Of a stretch of DNA of 64,000 nt, positions 43,626 through 53,278 are shown in pieces. Each line of letters begins with the position of its first letter. Position 1 is the stretch's first letter. Under the pieces are notes generated by a model that saw only the letters and a list, made by a program, of their open reading frames with translations, had not been told where the DNA came from and did no database searches. The stretch is from positions 2,480,001-2,544,000 of the forward strand of contig CAVZKX010000002.1 in the NCBI GenBank assembly GCA_963775975.1, given 5' to 3'. Position numbers and translations under genes: made by a program. Origin of the DNA: JANXQG01 sp963775975. Lineage in GTDB: Bacteria; Planctomycetota; Planctomycetia; Pirellulales; Thermoguttaceae.

Positions 43626-44964
43626 TTTCAACTTACCGAGTGTCCTTGCTCGACTCTTTCGGCGCGTTGCGACCGCGCCGCAGCGCGGCGCGGCCGGGGC
43701 CGATCCCGTAGACGCCGGGGCGGATTTCGCGGCGGGCGCGCCTGGCGCGCCGGAAGGAGTTTCCACGGCACTCTCGTCGCCAATCGTCGGCATTTTCTGT
43801 CGATCCGGAGTAACAACCATCTGCGGCCGGACCTGCTGCAAGCCGCTGACGACGACCCAATCATCCTCTCTCTACCCCGGATTCGATCACCCGCAATCCG
43901 TCCGCTTGCAATGCGCCGGTCGTAACCTTGCGATACTGCGCCTTGTTGTCTTTATCGAGCACATAGAGATACTTGATCCCCTGATCGGATGTCAGGGCGC
44001 GATCGATCACCAGCAGCGCGTCGTGAGGCTGGCCGATCGGCAGCCGTACGCGGACAAACATGCCGGGCATGAGCAGCCGCACGCCTTGGGTCGCGTTCGC
44101 GTTGACAATCTTCGGGTTGGCGACCTTCGCCCGGCTGGAAACGCTGCCCGTCGATGGGCTGAACACATTGTTGATGAAGTCGAAATTGCCCTGATGCGGA
44201 TAGCCGTCTTCGCCTTGCAGTCCGAAGTAGACCGGGATCTTTGAGCGGTCCTCGTAGTTTTTGATCTTCCCGGATACGACGCCTTGCACGATCCGCGTCC
44301 TCGTCGTCTCGTCCAAGTTAAAGTAGACGTACATCCAGTCGAGCGAGACAACTGTAGTCAAGAGCGTCTGGTCCTGGATGACGAGATTGCCGCGGGTAAA
44401 GTAATAGCGGCTGACCATGCCGTCAATTGGCGACGTGACTTTGGTGAATTCGAGGTTGAGTTTGTAGACCTCCGTGCTGGCCTTGGATGCCTTCAACCGC
44501 GCGTCGGCCTCCAAAACCGCTGCCTGGTCCTGATCGAGTTGTTGCTGGCTGACCGCTCCCGGAGCGTCTTGATTGACCTTCTGATCGCGGAGAAGTGTCG
44601 TCTTCGCCAAGTTGAGCGAGGCCTCGTTGACCTTGACCTGGCTTTCCTGCTGATCCAACTGGTCTTTGTAAGGCCGTGCGTCGATGGTGAAGAGCGTATC
44701 GCCCTTCTTGACCTCGCGTCCTTCTTGGAACGGCATTGTTTCCAGATAACCGGTTACGCGGGCGCGAACATTCACCGACTCCACTGCGTCCGTCTGGCCG
44801 GTGAAATCGACGTAGTCGGTGACTTGGCGGCGCACCGGCTGGCTGACCGGGATCGGCACCGCGCCCGACGGCGACTGCCCTGGCTCGTTCTGCCGGCAAC
44901 CGGTCAAAACCATCGGAAACAATAGAACCACGCAATACAAGAACCGAATCATTCGGCTGCGCAT
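43542..44964 (-). CDS. RND efflux periplasmic adaptor (membrane fusion protein), one frameshift
   Basis: About 473 residues if one extra base near 43866 is removed; the junction becomes IESGVERGDDWVVVSGLQQV, the normal end of the beta-barrel/membrane-proximal domain. ATG 44964 follows GGAAGG. The lipoprotein signal is FLYCVVLLFPMVLTGC. Lipoyl domain halves (VNVRARVTGYLETMPFQEGR and LNLEFTKVTSPIDGMVSRYY) flank a helical hairpin. The exact end is unsure: the frame runs Ala/Pro- and Arg-rich into the hairpin cluster and may stop nearer 43630. It should link the two permeases to an outer-membrane channel, which is not encoded next to them. Confidence 0.85.
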
Positions 44965-45056
44965 CGGATGCTCACCTTCCAATCGTCATGCTCATCGCGC
45001 GGAATGCATGCCCATTCCATCCCGCCACGCTCCGCGTGATGCTAGTGCGCGCATCC

Positions 45057-45803
45057 TCAACTGCTTAAGGACCCCCGCGCACCGGGATTCTTCGACATGC
45101 TCCATAACTCTTCGGCATGGCCCGTTTCTTCGTCCGGCACGTATTCCGCTACGTTGCTCGGCAGTGCTAGTCGGGTCGTGATTGCAGTTTGCATAAGAAT
45201 ACGCCCAACTGAATTGCCCGGCAATGCCCGATTTTTTAACGGCAGACTACGGAATTGCGAATCCTGAAGGACGCCGCGGCCGGTGCGAAATCGGACTTCC
45301 CGGCCTTTTCCCAGCGGATATTCGACCGACGCGCCGATCTCCATCTTCACCGACTTGCCCTGGTGCCGGGCGGGGACGGCTACGGGAAACTTGGCCACGC
45401 CGAAACCGGCCGGGCCGCAGTCGATGCGCGGCGAAATGGTTGCCACGCTACCGCCCGCGGGCCGCAATGCGATGTATGCCGCGGCCGGCCTGTCGTAGCG
45501 ATTCTGGTACATGATGGAAAACGTGGCTGTCCGGTCCTCGGCTTCGAGAGAAACCGTGAAGCAAAGGCCATCGCGTTCAAAGACGGGCCCGCTCGAATAG
45601 CCAAGGTAGTCCGGCACCATGTCGCGACTTCGCTGAGTCCGCGAGATAATGGCCAAGCAGGTCGCAGCCAGCGCGACGAATAGGAGAACGACTCCGCCAA
45701 ACACCTGCGGCCGATAGTTCCCGATGAACGTCACCGCAACGATTGCCGATCCGAGCAAAGCGACAACCAGGGCGGAATGTTTAACCTCAGTAGGGCAAGG
45801 CAA
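45057..45803 (-). CDS. Hypothetical membrane protein (248 aa)
   Basis: Two membrane helices near the N-terminus (SALVVALLGSAIVAVTFIG and VFGGVVLLFVALAATCLAII), then a soluble beta-rich domain (ERDGLCFTVSLEAEDRTATF, and so on). No family recognised. It lies 93 bases upstream of the adaptor gene in the same direction and 103 bases downstream of the phosphoesterase-like gene. Confidence 0.55.
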   Translation of the reverse strand: MPCPTEVKHSALVVALLGSAIVAVTFIGNYRPQVFGGVVLLFVALAATCLAIISRTQRSRDMVPDYLGYSSGPVFERDGLCFTVSLEAEDRTATFSIMYQNRYDRPAAAYIALRPAGGSVATISPRIDCGPAGFGVAKFPVAVPARHQGKSVKMEIGASVEYPLGKGREVRFRTGRGVLQDSQFRSLPLKNRALPGNSVGRILMQTAITTRLALPSNVAEYVPDEETGHAEELWSMSKNPGARGSLSS

Positions 45804-45906
45804 GTGATTGGCTCCCGATGACGCGGAGCCTCGAGAGGTGGGCCGCCGCTATCTCGCATTATAATTACGAGAGCCGGGAATTGCGAATTCGTGCCGCGTT
45901 TCTGGC

Positions 45907-47184
45907 CTATGGCTCGACCGTCTCGCCGCTGAGGAGATCGACGCCCAACAAGGCCGCCTCGTGCAGCACGCGCTTCCGCGTCGCGGCGTCCGTAATCGCC
46001 ACGGAATGGGCGAACGCCTCCGCGGCGGGCCGGCCGGCCAATAGCGATTCGACCTCCAGAGGCTGGGCCGGGTCGAGTTCGAACTCGCGCAATGTGCGAA
46101 CATAGTCGCCGAGGATCGTCTCTTGTTCGAAGAGTGAGGCCGGTAATGCGGCCCCCGGCGCGGTCTCCACGCCGAGCGTCCAGACAATCGGCGAGGACAG
46201 CCCGTGCTCGATCCGCAGCCATTCCAACAACTCGCCGCGGAGCTTGCCGCGGCGTAGGTCGGTCAAGATCGGGCCGCTGCCGCCAATCGACCACGTCACC
46301 AAGAGATCGCTCTTCGCGTGGTCCACCACGGCGCGGATGCGCTGGGCACACATCGCTTCCAATTCATCGCGTCCGATGGAAGGGCCAACCGTGATTGCTT
46401 CCTCGCGCCATTCCACAGCGCTGCATGCGATGGAGCTAAGTTTCGCGCGGCCTGCTTCATCAACTGCAATCAGCGTGCAACCGCAACTGCCCAGCTCGGC
46501 GGGACCGCGACCCTGCGGCGATCCAGGATAGTGCGCCGTTGCATGTATCTCGTTTAATCCGGAGCCAGCGGCGACGGAGTTCGTTGGTGCACGAGCAGGC
46601 TCGAAGAGCGTTGTTCGCTCATCACGCCCGCCGAGCGCCCAGTAATGGATGCCTTGCGACTGCATTTCGGCCGCGTCCATCTCGCCGCAGGCGACCGCGA
46701 TCGAGAACAAACCGACAGGGTCGGGCACAAATTCGATTGCGTGCAGCGATCGAGTGCCGCGGCTCGTGCCGACGATGCGGGCTAGTGGCGGTCCGTCGCC
46801 CGTATGTAAGTATTCACCGATGTGATCCCTGGCGAAGATATGGACGTTTCTCGGCATCGCCAGCACGGGCGGCAGCGCCTCGGGCCGATCGGATTCGCTC
46901 GCCGCCCAATAAACATCGATCCCGGCCGCCGCCACGCGCTCGAATTGCTCGACCAGAAATGCCGTCCCGCGCGGCCCGGCGCGGTCCGGCTGAATGATAT
47001 TGCCCGACAACAGCACGAAGGCGACGCGTTCCGAAATCGCCGTGTCGAAGACTCTCCGCGCGGCCGTATAGGGAGCATCCAAGAGGCGATCGCGGAGATG
47101 ATCGGGCACTTCGGCAAGTCCGCGCATTACCACGTCCAGACGGAAATCGGATGCATGCAAAAACCGAAAGGGTCGATCGGACAT
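45907..47184 (-). CDS. SbcD/YhaO-like metallophosphoesterase with degenerate metal sites
   Basis: A 425-residue protein. The fold of exonuclease-type calcineurin phosphoesterases is recognisable: FRFLHASDFRLD at the N-terminus, AFVLLSGNII, a VYWAASESD segment and HYWALGGRDER. The metal ligands are altered in each: D-x-H became D-F-R, G-D became G-N, G-N-H-D became S-E-S-D, and the final G-H-x-H became G-G-R-D. The C-terminal part (about 330-425) has the helical capping region. It may be a catalytically dead paralogue with a binding or structural role. ATG 47184 is chosen over an upstream open frame lacking homology. No ATPase partner is next to it. Confidence 0.7.
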   Translation of the reverse strand: MSDRPFRFLHASDFRLDVVMRGLAEVPDHLRDRLLDAPYTAARRVFDTAISERVAFVLLSGNIIQPDRAGPRGTAFLVEQFERVAAAGIDVYWAASESDRPEALPPVLAMPRNVHIFARDHIGEYLHTGDGPPLARIVGTSRGTRSLHAIEFVPDPVGLFSIAVACGEMDAAEMQSQGIHYWALGGRDERTTLFEPARAPTNSVAAGSGLNEIHATAHYPGSPQGRGPAELGSCGCTLIAVDEAGRAKLSSIACSAVEWREEAITVGPSIGRDELEAMCAQRIRAVVDHAKSDLLVTWSIGGSGPILTDLRRGKLRGELLEWLRIEHGLSSPIVWTLGVETAPGAALPASLFEQETILGDYVRTLREFELDPAQPLEVESLLAGRPAAEAFAHSVAITDAATRKRVLHEAALLGVDLLSGETVEP

Positions 47185-47270
47185 GGGCGGCTCGCATGGA
47201 ACTTTGTTTACGGATCGAGATACGCGGCAGCCGTATTTTACAGGATTTGCCGCGGCGTACAAACGGCGAT

Positions 47271-50019
47271 TTACCGCGAGATACCCTGCGTCGCCAATAT
47301 GCGCGTTCGTCTCCACTTTGTGGAAAGGAGCGCAGCGCATACTGCGATCAAACCGAAAAGCCCGAACGCGGAAGGTTCCGGCACGGCGACCGGCGGGTCC
47401 GAGACAATAGCCGCGCCGCTGGTCTGGAATAACGACGTGCCGCTGCCGATCGTCAAGTTGCCGCCGTCGGGCAATGCACTGGCTGACGCGATGATGAGCT
47501 TTCCGCTGTTGAGTACTGTTCCGCCCGTGTACGTATTCGTGCCGGTTAGTGTGAGCGTGCCGGTTCCGGTCTTCGTGAGCGTGCCGCGGCCGCTGATCGC
47601 CGCGCCAAAGGCCGCGTTGTTAGCTTGATTGAAGATCAAACTGCCGTTGTCCAAGACCCCACTCGCGCTCGGGACCGATGTGAGGCTGGCGCCATTGCCG
47701 ATTTGCAAGGTGCCGCCGCTAATGACGGAGGCGCCGCCGAAGGTATCATTGCCCGTCAGGGTCAGCGTGCCGGACCCGGTTTTTGTCAATCCGCCTGGGC
47801 CGCTGACGCCGCCGCTGAGGGTCAGGGAATCGGCCGTTCCGTTAACCGCCACGAGGTTTCCGGCAGCAGCGAGCGACAACGGCGCGGAAATCGTATGGCG
47901 GCCGCTGGCCACGTTGATAAGGCACTCGCTCATCGGACCATTGGTGGACGACAAGGTGAGTGTTTGGCCTGCCGCCGCAGCGATTGTACAGTTGCCGCCG
48001 CTATTTGCGAAATCGATCTCCTCGACGCTTGCCGGCGCGTCGAGCGTTACGGTGGCGCCGCCGGCCGCGCCGTTGAATCGAGCGACTCCATCGGCGTTTT
48101 GAGGCGCCGCGCCGCCGCTCCAATTGGCGGGATTGCTCCACAGCGCCGTGCCCGCGCCATTGGTCCATGCGCTGGCCGGCCCGGTCTCGACGTGCACGGT
48201 GAAAGCGCCGCCGGCAATCTGGCTGCCGTCGCTGAATACAGCCACAGGCACGATCGAGTTGTCGCCAGGCGCAAGCGCGGATGAGTTGATGCTCAGCGAG
48301 CTTGGCGAGCCGGCGGCTTGCGCCACGACGCGGCCGAGGCACGTCAATTCGATCTGCGACACCGTGCCGTCGCCGGCCGCGGCGGCCAGGCCGATCGTTG
48401 CAGGCGACGCGCCGAGGGTCGCGTTTCCGCCCGTGAAGCTGATCGAGCGCCCGTGGTTGTTGACGACTATCGGCATCGCGGCATAACCTTCGGAGGCCGC
48501 CTGGGCGTTGTTGATCGCCACGGCGCGGAGTTCGTGGACGCCGTCCGACAAGGCGGTCGTATTGAGGCTGAATGTTCCGCCGCCTCCCGCCGCCGCGACC
48601 GTGGAAAGGACCACGCCGTCCGCGAGGAATTCGAATTGGCTGATTCCTGTTGCAATCCGCGCGTTGACCAAAGCGGCTGAAGCACTCAGCGAGATCGCTC
48701 CCCGAGCAGCGCCGTACTTGCCCGGACCGGACATGATGGAAACCAAAGGCACGTCCGCATTGGGCTGGGCGAGCATGTCGCCCAAGGGCATCTGCACGTC
48801 GGGCGCGGCGACCGATTTGGCGAACGCCTCGGCGAGCGTCGAGCCGTCGGCAATGAACGTTTGAATGGAAGTGTTCGTGAAGCGGGCCGGAATGGCGTAC
48901 GGCTCGACGACCGCGCCGGTCGTGCCGGCGGCCCCCGAGGCGATAAACTGAGTTGCCTTGGTCTGGCTGGTGTCGAGGAAGTAGCAGCCGTAGCTTGTCA
49001 CGTCGTCCGCCCAGGAGCCGGGCAAGTAAATAGAGCCGTTGTTGAGGGTCATCGTGGGAGCGCCGCAAAACGCCGCGGCCACGTTGTTGCGGTTGAGCGG
49101 AGTGGCGCCCGGCGTATTGTTCTCGAATTGGCCGGAAACGCTCCTGGCAGCCAACTGCAAGGCGGTCAACGTCCACTGCCCGGCGCGCATCGTCGCGCGA
49201 ACATCGTTGTTGTTCTCGTAATAGACGGCGCCTCCCGGATGCGTGCCGTCGGCGGCCGCGGCGCGCTGCAAGCTGGCGATGACCTCTCCAACGGTGTTGC
49301 CGTTGGTGCCCGTATAACCGATCGTCCCCGACATGTAGTAGTTCGTCGCGAAGTCGGCGCCGGCCGCCGGATAAGTGACGTCGTACGAAGTCGAGTGATG
49401 GATGGCCGAGTTGCTTCCCACGGGGATGCTGCCGCAGACCTGGTAAAGCGACGACGTAGGGCCGGAGGGACTCACGTACGTCGCGCCCTGCAACGTCAGC
49501 CCCGAACCATTGGTTAAGGGAGTCAAAAGGCTGAGTGCGTAGTTTAAAGAGTTGGCGGTCGTTGACGGGGTCGAGAACTGGGCGCTGATCGAGTAGCACG
49601 TCGCCTCGCCGATCGTGCCGATGGAGTCGATCTGCTTGCTGAGCCCGCGCGACGATAGGGCGTTGGCGATCGGCGTCAGATAGTAACTGTTGACTTCGTC
49701 CTGCGATATGGGCTGGCCATCGTTGTGGTAATCCGGCGGCGGCGCATATAGAGCACGTTGTTCGCGGGAATATCCCGCAAAGCGGCGTATGCGTTGGCGA
49801 TCTGAAGTGATGAAGGATCGGCTGGGTTGACGACGAGAAGCATGTTCTCTCCGGCCCCGCCCGCGAGCACCGGTCTGCTCCAGTCAAACTGCCGACGATG
49901 ACAATCAAACGGCAAATCAAGCCGAGCGCCGGCGGCGTTCGACGAACTGGCGATTGCCGCGCTACAGGTTCACTCGCTTGAGTTCTGTAGCCGGAAACAA
50001 ACCGAAACCCCAAGCTCAT
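47271..50019 (-). CDS. TIGR03790-like/PEP-CTERM protein with autotransporter-type repeats, two frameshifts
   Basis: About 916 residues after restoring one base near 49745 (giving NNVLYIAPPPDYHND) and one near 49871 (giving SLTGADPVLAGGAGENMLLV). The N-terminus has a hydrophobic export segment (ICRLIVIVGSLTG); the start is unsure. The TIGR03790-like domain starts at ENMLLVVNPADPSSLQIANA. Ig-like and FN3-like stretches are in the middle, three autotransporter-type strand repeats follow (GLTKTGSGTLTLTGNDTF, TLTKTGTGTLTLTGTNTYTG), and the end is a PEP-CTERM anchor (VPEPSAFGLFGLIAVCAALL plus KWRRTR). Probably a large surface or matrix protein. Confidence 0.7.
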
Positions 50020-50355
50020 ATGTGGCACAATAAGCGCAACGCTCGGGGAAATGCGAACCGCAAGCCATTGCAACGATAACGAAATGGTACCCAGCCAAAT
50101 AGTGGCGCACAGCAACGGTCGCTTGTAGAGCTAATTGCTACTAATCCGAGGGCTCTGAACTGAAACTACGCGTCATGCCCGGCTGCGTCGTGCAGTCCGG
50201 GCGATTCGAGACTAGTCGAGGTAATAGGCTTTTCGAAGGCTTATTCCTCGCGTGATGCCCTGAAAAACCCAGTATACAGGTGCCTTAATTTTATAGCAAG
50301 CGAATTGCGCACCGTGAAAAATAGCACGATTTAGTTGCCCCCGATCAATGGAGCA
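50020..50355. other. Intergenic region, nothing assigned
   Basis: 336 bases between the surface-protein start and the cysH stop. A small stem GCCCGGCTGCGTCGTGCAGTC followed by CGGGC (50178-50202) is the only structure noticed; it could be the cysH terminator but lacks a U-tract. No convincing gene. Confidence 0.4.
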
Positions 50356-51180
50356 TCAGTCCTGCCCAGTATGTAAGCCACACTCAGTTTTTGCCGAACC
50401 GCTCCAGCGCCCGGCGCGCTCATCTTCGCCCGACTGAACCGGCCGCGTGCAAGGCTGGCAGCCAATGCTCGGATAGTTCTGATCATGAAGCGGATTATAA
50501 GGAACGCCTTCTTCGACGATCCGCTTCCAAACGTCATTTTTCTTCCAGCCAGCCAACGGGCTGATCTTGGCGAGGCCGAACTTCTTGTCCCATTTCACGA
50601 TCGGCGTGTCGGCCCGCGTAGGGCTCTGGTCGCGGCGGACTCCTGTCGCCCAAGCATCGTAACTCACGGACACGCGGTGCAGCACCGCGATCTTGCGATC
50701 GAAGCAGCAACGATCGGAATCGCGCGAGTAAAGTGGGCCGCCGTGCAGCTTCTCGTAGTCGGGCACACTCAACTCGGGCCTCTGCAAGTCCACGTCGATT
50801 CCATATTTCTCGTTGATTCGATCGCGAAGTTCCAGCGTCTCCGGGAACTGGTACCCCGTGTCCAAGTTGAAGATGTAAACGCGCGGCTCGATCTTGGCAA
50901 GCATCGAGATAATCACGCAGCCTTCCGGTCCAAGGCCGGTGGCCATGGTAAAACGCGGAAAGTACCTTTCTACCGCCCAGGTAAGTATCTCCTCCGGGCT
51001 GTGGCCTTCCAACTTGCGGCTCTGTTCGGCGAACCACGCAATTTCTTCGGGACTCGCAGTCCGCACGGCGGGCGCGGAATCTACAGGCTTCGCCTTCAAA
51101 GTGCCATTATCATTGTGTACCGGCATCGGGCTCCTGCCAGTCTTTGCACTCGGCCGATCCTCGGTCATCGCAATTAGCAT
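50356..51180 (-). CDS. cysH: Phosphoadenylyl-/adenylyl-sulfate reductase
   Basis: Reduces activated sulfate (APS or PAPS) to sulfite for cysteine synthesis. A 274-residue protein; ATG 51180 is preceded by GAGGAG. The adenylate-binding motif region is FTMATGLGPEGCVIISM, and DTGYQFPETLEL is the diagnostic substrate loop. The cluster Cys pairs are seen as RCCFDRK and GCQPCTRPV, which marks the 4Fe-4S type that favours APS. The end carries the catalytic ECGLH. The rest of the sulfate pathway is not nearby. Confidence 0.92.
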   Translation of the reverse strand: MLIAMTEDRPSAKTGRSPMPVHNDNGTLKAKPVDSAPAVRTASPEEIAWFAEQSRKLEGHSPEEILTWAVERYFPRFTMATGLGPEGCVIISMLAKIEPRVYIFNLDTGYQFPETLELRDRINEKYGIDVDLQRPELSVPDYEKLHGGPLYSRDSDRCCFDRKIAVLHRVSVSYDAWATGVRRDQSPTRADTPIVKWDKKFGLAKISPLAGWKKNDVWKRIVEEGVPYNPLHDQNYPSIGCQPCTRPVQSGEDERAGRWSGSAKTECGLHTGQD

Positions 51181-51397
51181 AATGGCACTCCTCAATTCAA
51201 TACTACTTCGCTGATGTTTGCGGAAAAAGTATAGGTGCCATACGTCCCGAAGTCAACAATGTATCGCTCAAACGTAAGTTGATAAACATTGTAATGATTC
51301 GCCTCTAATGTTAAATATCGACTGGCCGATTAACCTGTCTTCATGGCAAATCCGGAATCTCTTGCCAAGTGATTTGGATACTACATTTAAGTAGCAT

Positions 51398-53194
51398 CTA
51401 CCTCCTCTCGAACAACATCACCGCATTTGCGTCCGCCGGCAATTCAGATGGCGGGACGCGCCGATATCCGCCGTAGTCGGCGATTCGTTGTTCAACTAGC
51501 GCGAGTTGCTCGCGCTTCAAGTCCTCGGAGTTCCATAGCACGAGGAAGTCGGCCGTGCGGCGGACAACCACGTCAGGCGGAGGCACCATCAGGCACTCGC
51601 GCGGTCCGATCGAGCCGACAAACTTTCCCTGGGAATAGAACGCGTCGAGCGACAAATCGTCGAGATCGATATTGCCCGCCAACGTTGGCGAATTGCTCGA
51701 GTGATCGAACATCCAGCGGCCGAGTGCCGCGTGCCTGCGCATATGGGCGGCCGCCGATAGGGGCGCATCTAGGAGGCTGCACGCAATCAATATCGCCGCC
51801 ATGCCGCATACGAATGCACGTTCCGCTCGAAACGAGAGTCGCCCGCGCCGCAATAGTCGCAGCGCGGCGGTCACGAGGTACTGCCCGCCTATTGCCATCC
51901 ACGGCAGTCCGACAATGACCATCGGCATGAAGTAGCGCAGGTCGAGGCCGGCCGATCGGTAGCGAATGCCGGAAACGATCAGCAGTAATACGTTCATGAT
52001 TAACAGAACAATATGTTCGGGCCGGAGGAAGGTCCGCCATTTCGCGGCGATGCCGACGAGCAGCAGCACGCTTCCGACCCAGGTAAATCCCTTGGCGGCC
52101 CGTTCCATGAGCTTGAATATCAGCAACCAGAGCGGCGCCGATTTTTCCGCCGGCAAAACGGCCGGCAAGATGATCGACCGCGGCGGCGGCGAGTTTTTGG
52201 AGGCGCTGGTATCGTCGGATCGCGACACCGTGTTTGGTGGGGGTGTGGGGCAGGTTGCCAACCTGCCTGGCAGATTGGCAATCTGCCCCACGTTCGCGGC
52301 CGGCGATGATACACTTTCCGCAGTGGGCGTTGCCGCCTTCACCTCATCCGGCGCTTTCCACCAGTCCAACATGATTTGCCAGTGGTTCTCCCGCAGTATT
52401 TCCCAGCGCGGCTGCTCGCGCAGCCAAGTGGCGTTGACGATAGCCAGCGATGCCGGCAACACTGCAAGACAAAAAATCACACCGGCGACAAGTCGCGCTC
52501 GATGAGATGTAGGATGGATCTCCGAGTCCGTCGTAGTTCGGACGGACTCGGAGGTCCATCCTACGGACGCTGACCAGCGAGTTGCGGTCCATCCGAAAAG
52601 CGGTATCAGCAGCAGCCAGCCTTCCGTCCGCGTGTAGACCGCCAAAGTAAACGATGCGCCCGCCGCTAGATAATACGCCGGTCGCAACTCGTGTACCGCC
52701 CGCCAAAGGCAATATAATGTCGCCGCCAGCAAGAGCCAGAAGGTCGAATCGCGAATGATCAAGGGCGAGATGGCGATGAGTTTTCCGTGCAACGCGTAGA
52801 CCAGGCAGGCCAGCAGGGCGGTGCGATCGTCGAACATCCGCCGCAGCCAGCCCCAGAGCGGCACGACCGCGAGCGTCGCCACCAGCACGCTGAACCATTT
52901 GCCGGCGATTTGCCAGTCGATGCCCAGGTGCCGCAGCGGAATCAACATTAGCGGATAAATGTTCAATCCGAATTCGGCGAAGCCGTTCTTGAAGTCGCCG
53001 CGCTCCAGGGCGAGGCTGGCGTGGACGTAATGCAGGGTGTCGCCCCAGAGTACGTCCCATTGCCATGCAGCCACGGCTCGCGGCACGAAGCAGGCCAGCG
53101 CGAGGAGCGCGACGGTCCCCATCCGCCGCGGCAGTCCGCGCGGTGGAGGATCGGCGATCGCTGGGCGAAGCTCGATCTCGTCTAAGACTTGCAT
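51398..53194 (-). CDS. GT-C fold membrane glycosyltransferase (PMT/ArnT-like)
   Basis: About 598 residues from ATG 53194 (MQVLDEIELRP), with the frame open to 53257. About ten to twelve membrane helices are visible. The catalytic first loop shows WQWDVLWGDTLHYVHASLAL, with the acidic residues typical for GT-C enzymes that use polyprenyl-phosphate sugars. Two different palindromic repeats are read in frame: 52509-52564 (adding WTSESVRTTTDSEIHPTSHR) and 52245-52291 (adding VGQIANLPGRLATCPTPP), both in a hydrophilic loop between helices. The C-terminus is a soluble domain. Donor and acceptor unknown. Confidence 0.75.
   Translation of the reverse strand: MQVLDEIELRPAIADPPPRGLPRRMGTVALLALACFVPRAVAAWQWDVLWGDTLHYVHASLALERGDFKNGFAEFGLNIYPLMLIPLRHLGIDWQIAGKWFSVLVATLAVVPLWGWLRRMFDDRTALLACLVYALHGKLIAISPLIIRDSTFWLLLAATLYCLWRAVHELRPAYYLAAGASFTLAVYTRTEGWLLLIPLFGWTATRWSASVGWTSESVRTTTDSEIHPTSHRARLVAGVIFCLAVLPASLAIVNATWLREQPRWEILRENHWQIMLDWWKAPDEVKAATPTAESVSSPAANVGQIANLPGRLATCPTPPPNTVSRSDDTSASKNSPPPRSIILPAVLPAEKSAPLWLLIFKLMERAAKGFTWVGSVLLLVGIAAKWRTFLRPEHIVLLIMNVLLLIVSGIRYRSAGLDLRYFMPMVIVGLPWMAIGGQYLVTAALRLLRRGRLSFRAERAFVCGMAAILIACSLLDAPLSAAAHMRRHAALGRWMFDHSSNSPTLAGNIDLDDLSLDAFYSQGKFVGSIGPRECLMVPPPDVVVRRTADFLVLWNSEDLKREQLALVEQRIADYGGYRRVPPSELPADANAVMLFERR
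52245..52291. repeat. In-frame GTGGGGCAGGTTGCCAACCTGCC palindrome in the glycosyltransferase gene
   Basis: GTGGGGCAGGTTGCCAACCT leads into CAGATTGGCAATCTGCCCCA; each half is a hairpin and the halves are complementary. A half copy is at 25237-25260. Confidence 0.85.
52509..52564. repeat. In-frame TAGGATGGATCTCCGAGTCCGTC palindrome in the glycosyltransferase gene
   Basis: GTAGGATGGATCTCCGAGTC and its near-exact complement ending GGTCCATCCTAC flank a ten-base spacer. The same family stands after mntH at 29305-29365. Confidence 0.88.
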
Positions 53195-53278
53195 TGAATG
53201 TGCATCGCGATGTACTTGGCGGAGCGGCAATAGTATCGTGATCCCGCCTGCTACCACAAGATGAGAATTCTCGGCAAA

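Noticed and set aside
48001..50115. 704-residue minus-strand frame
   Set aside because: Most of it is a different frame of the surface protein gene. Only its first residues (about 50019-49880) are probably real, as the N-terminus of that gene.
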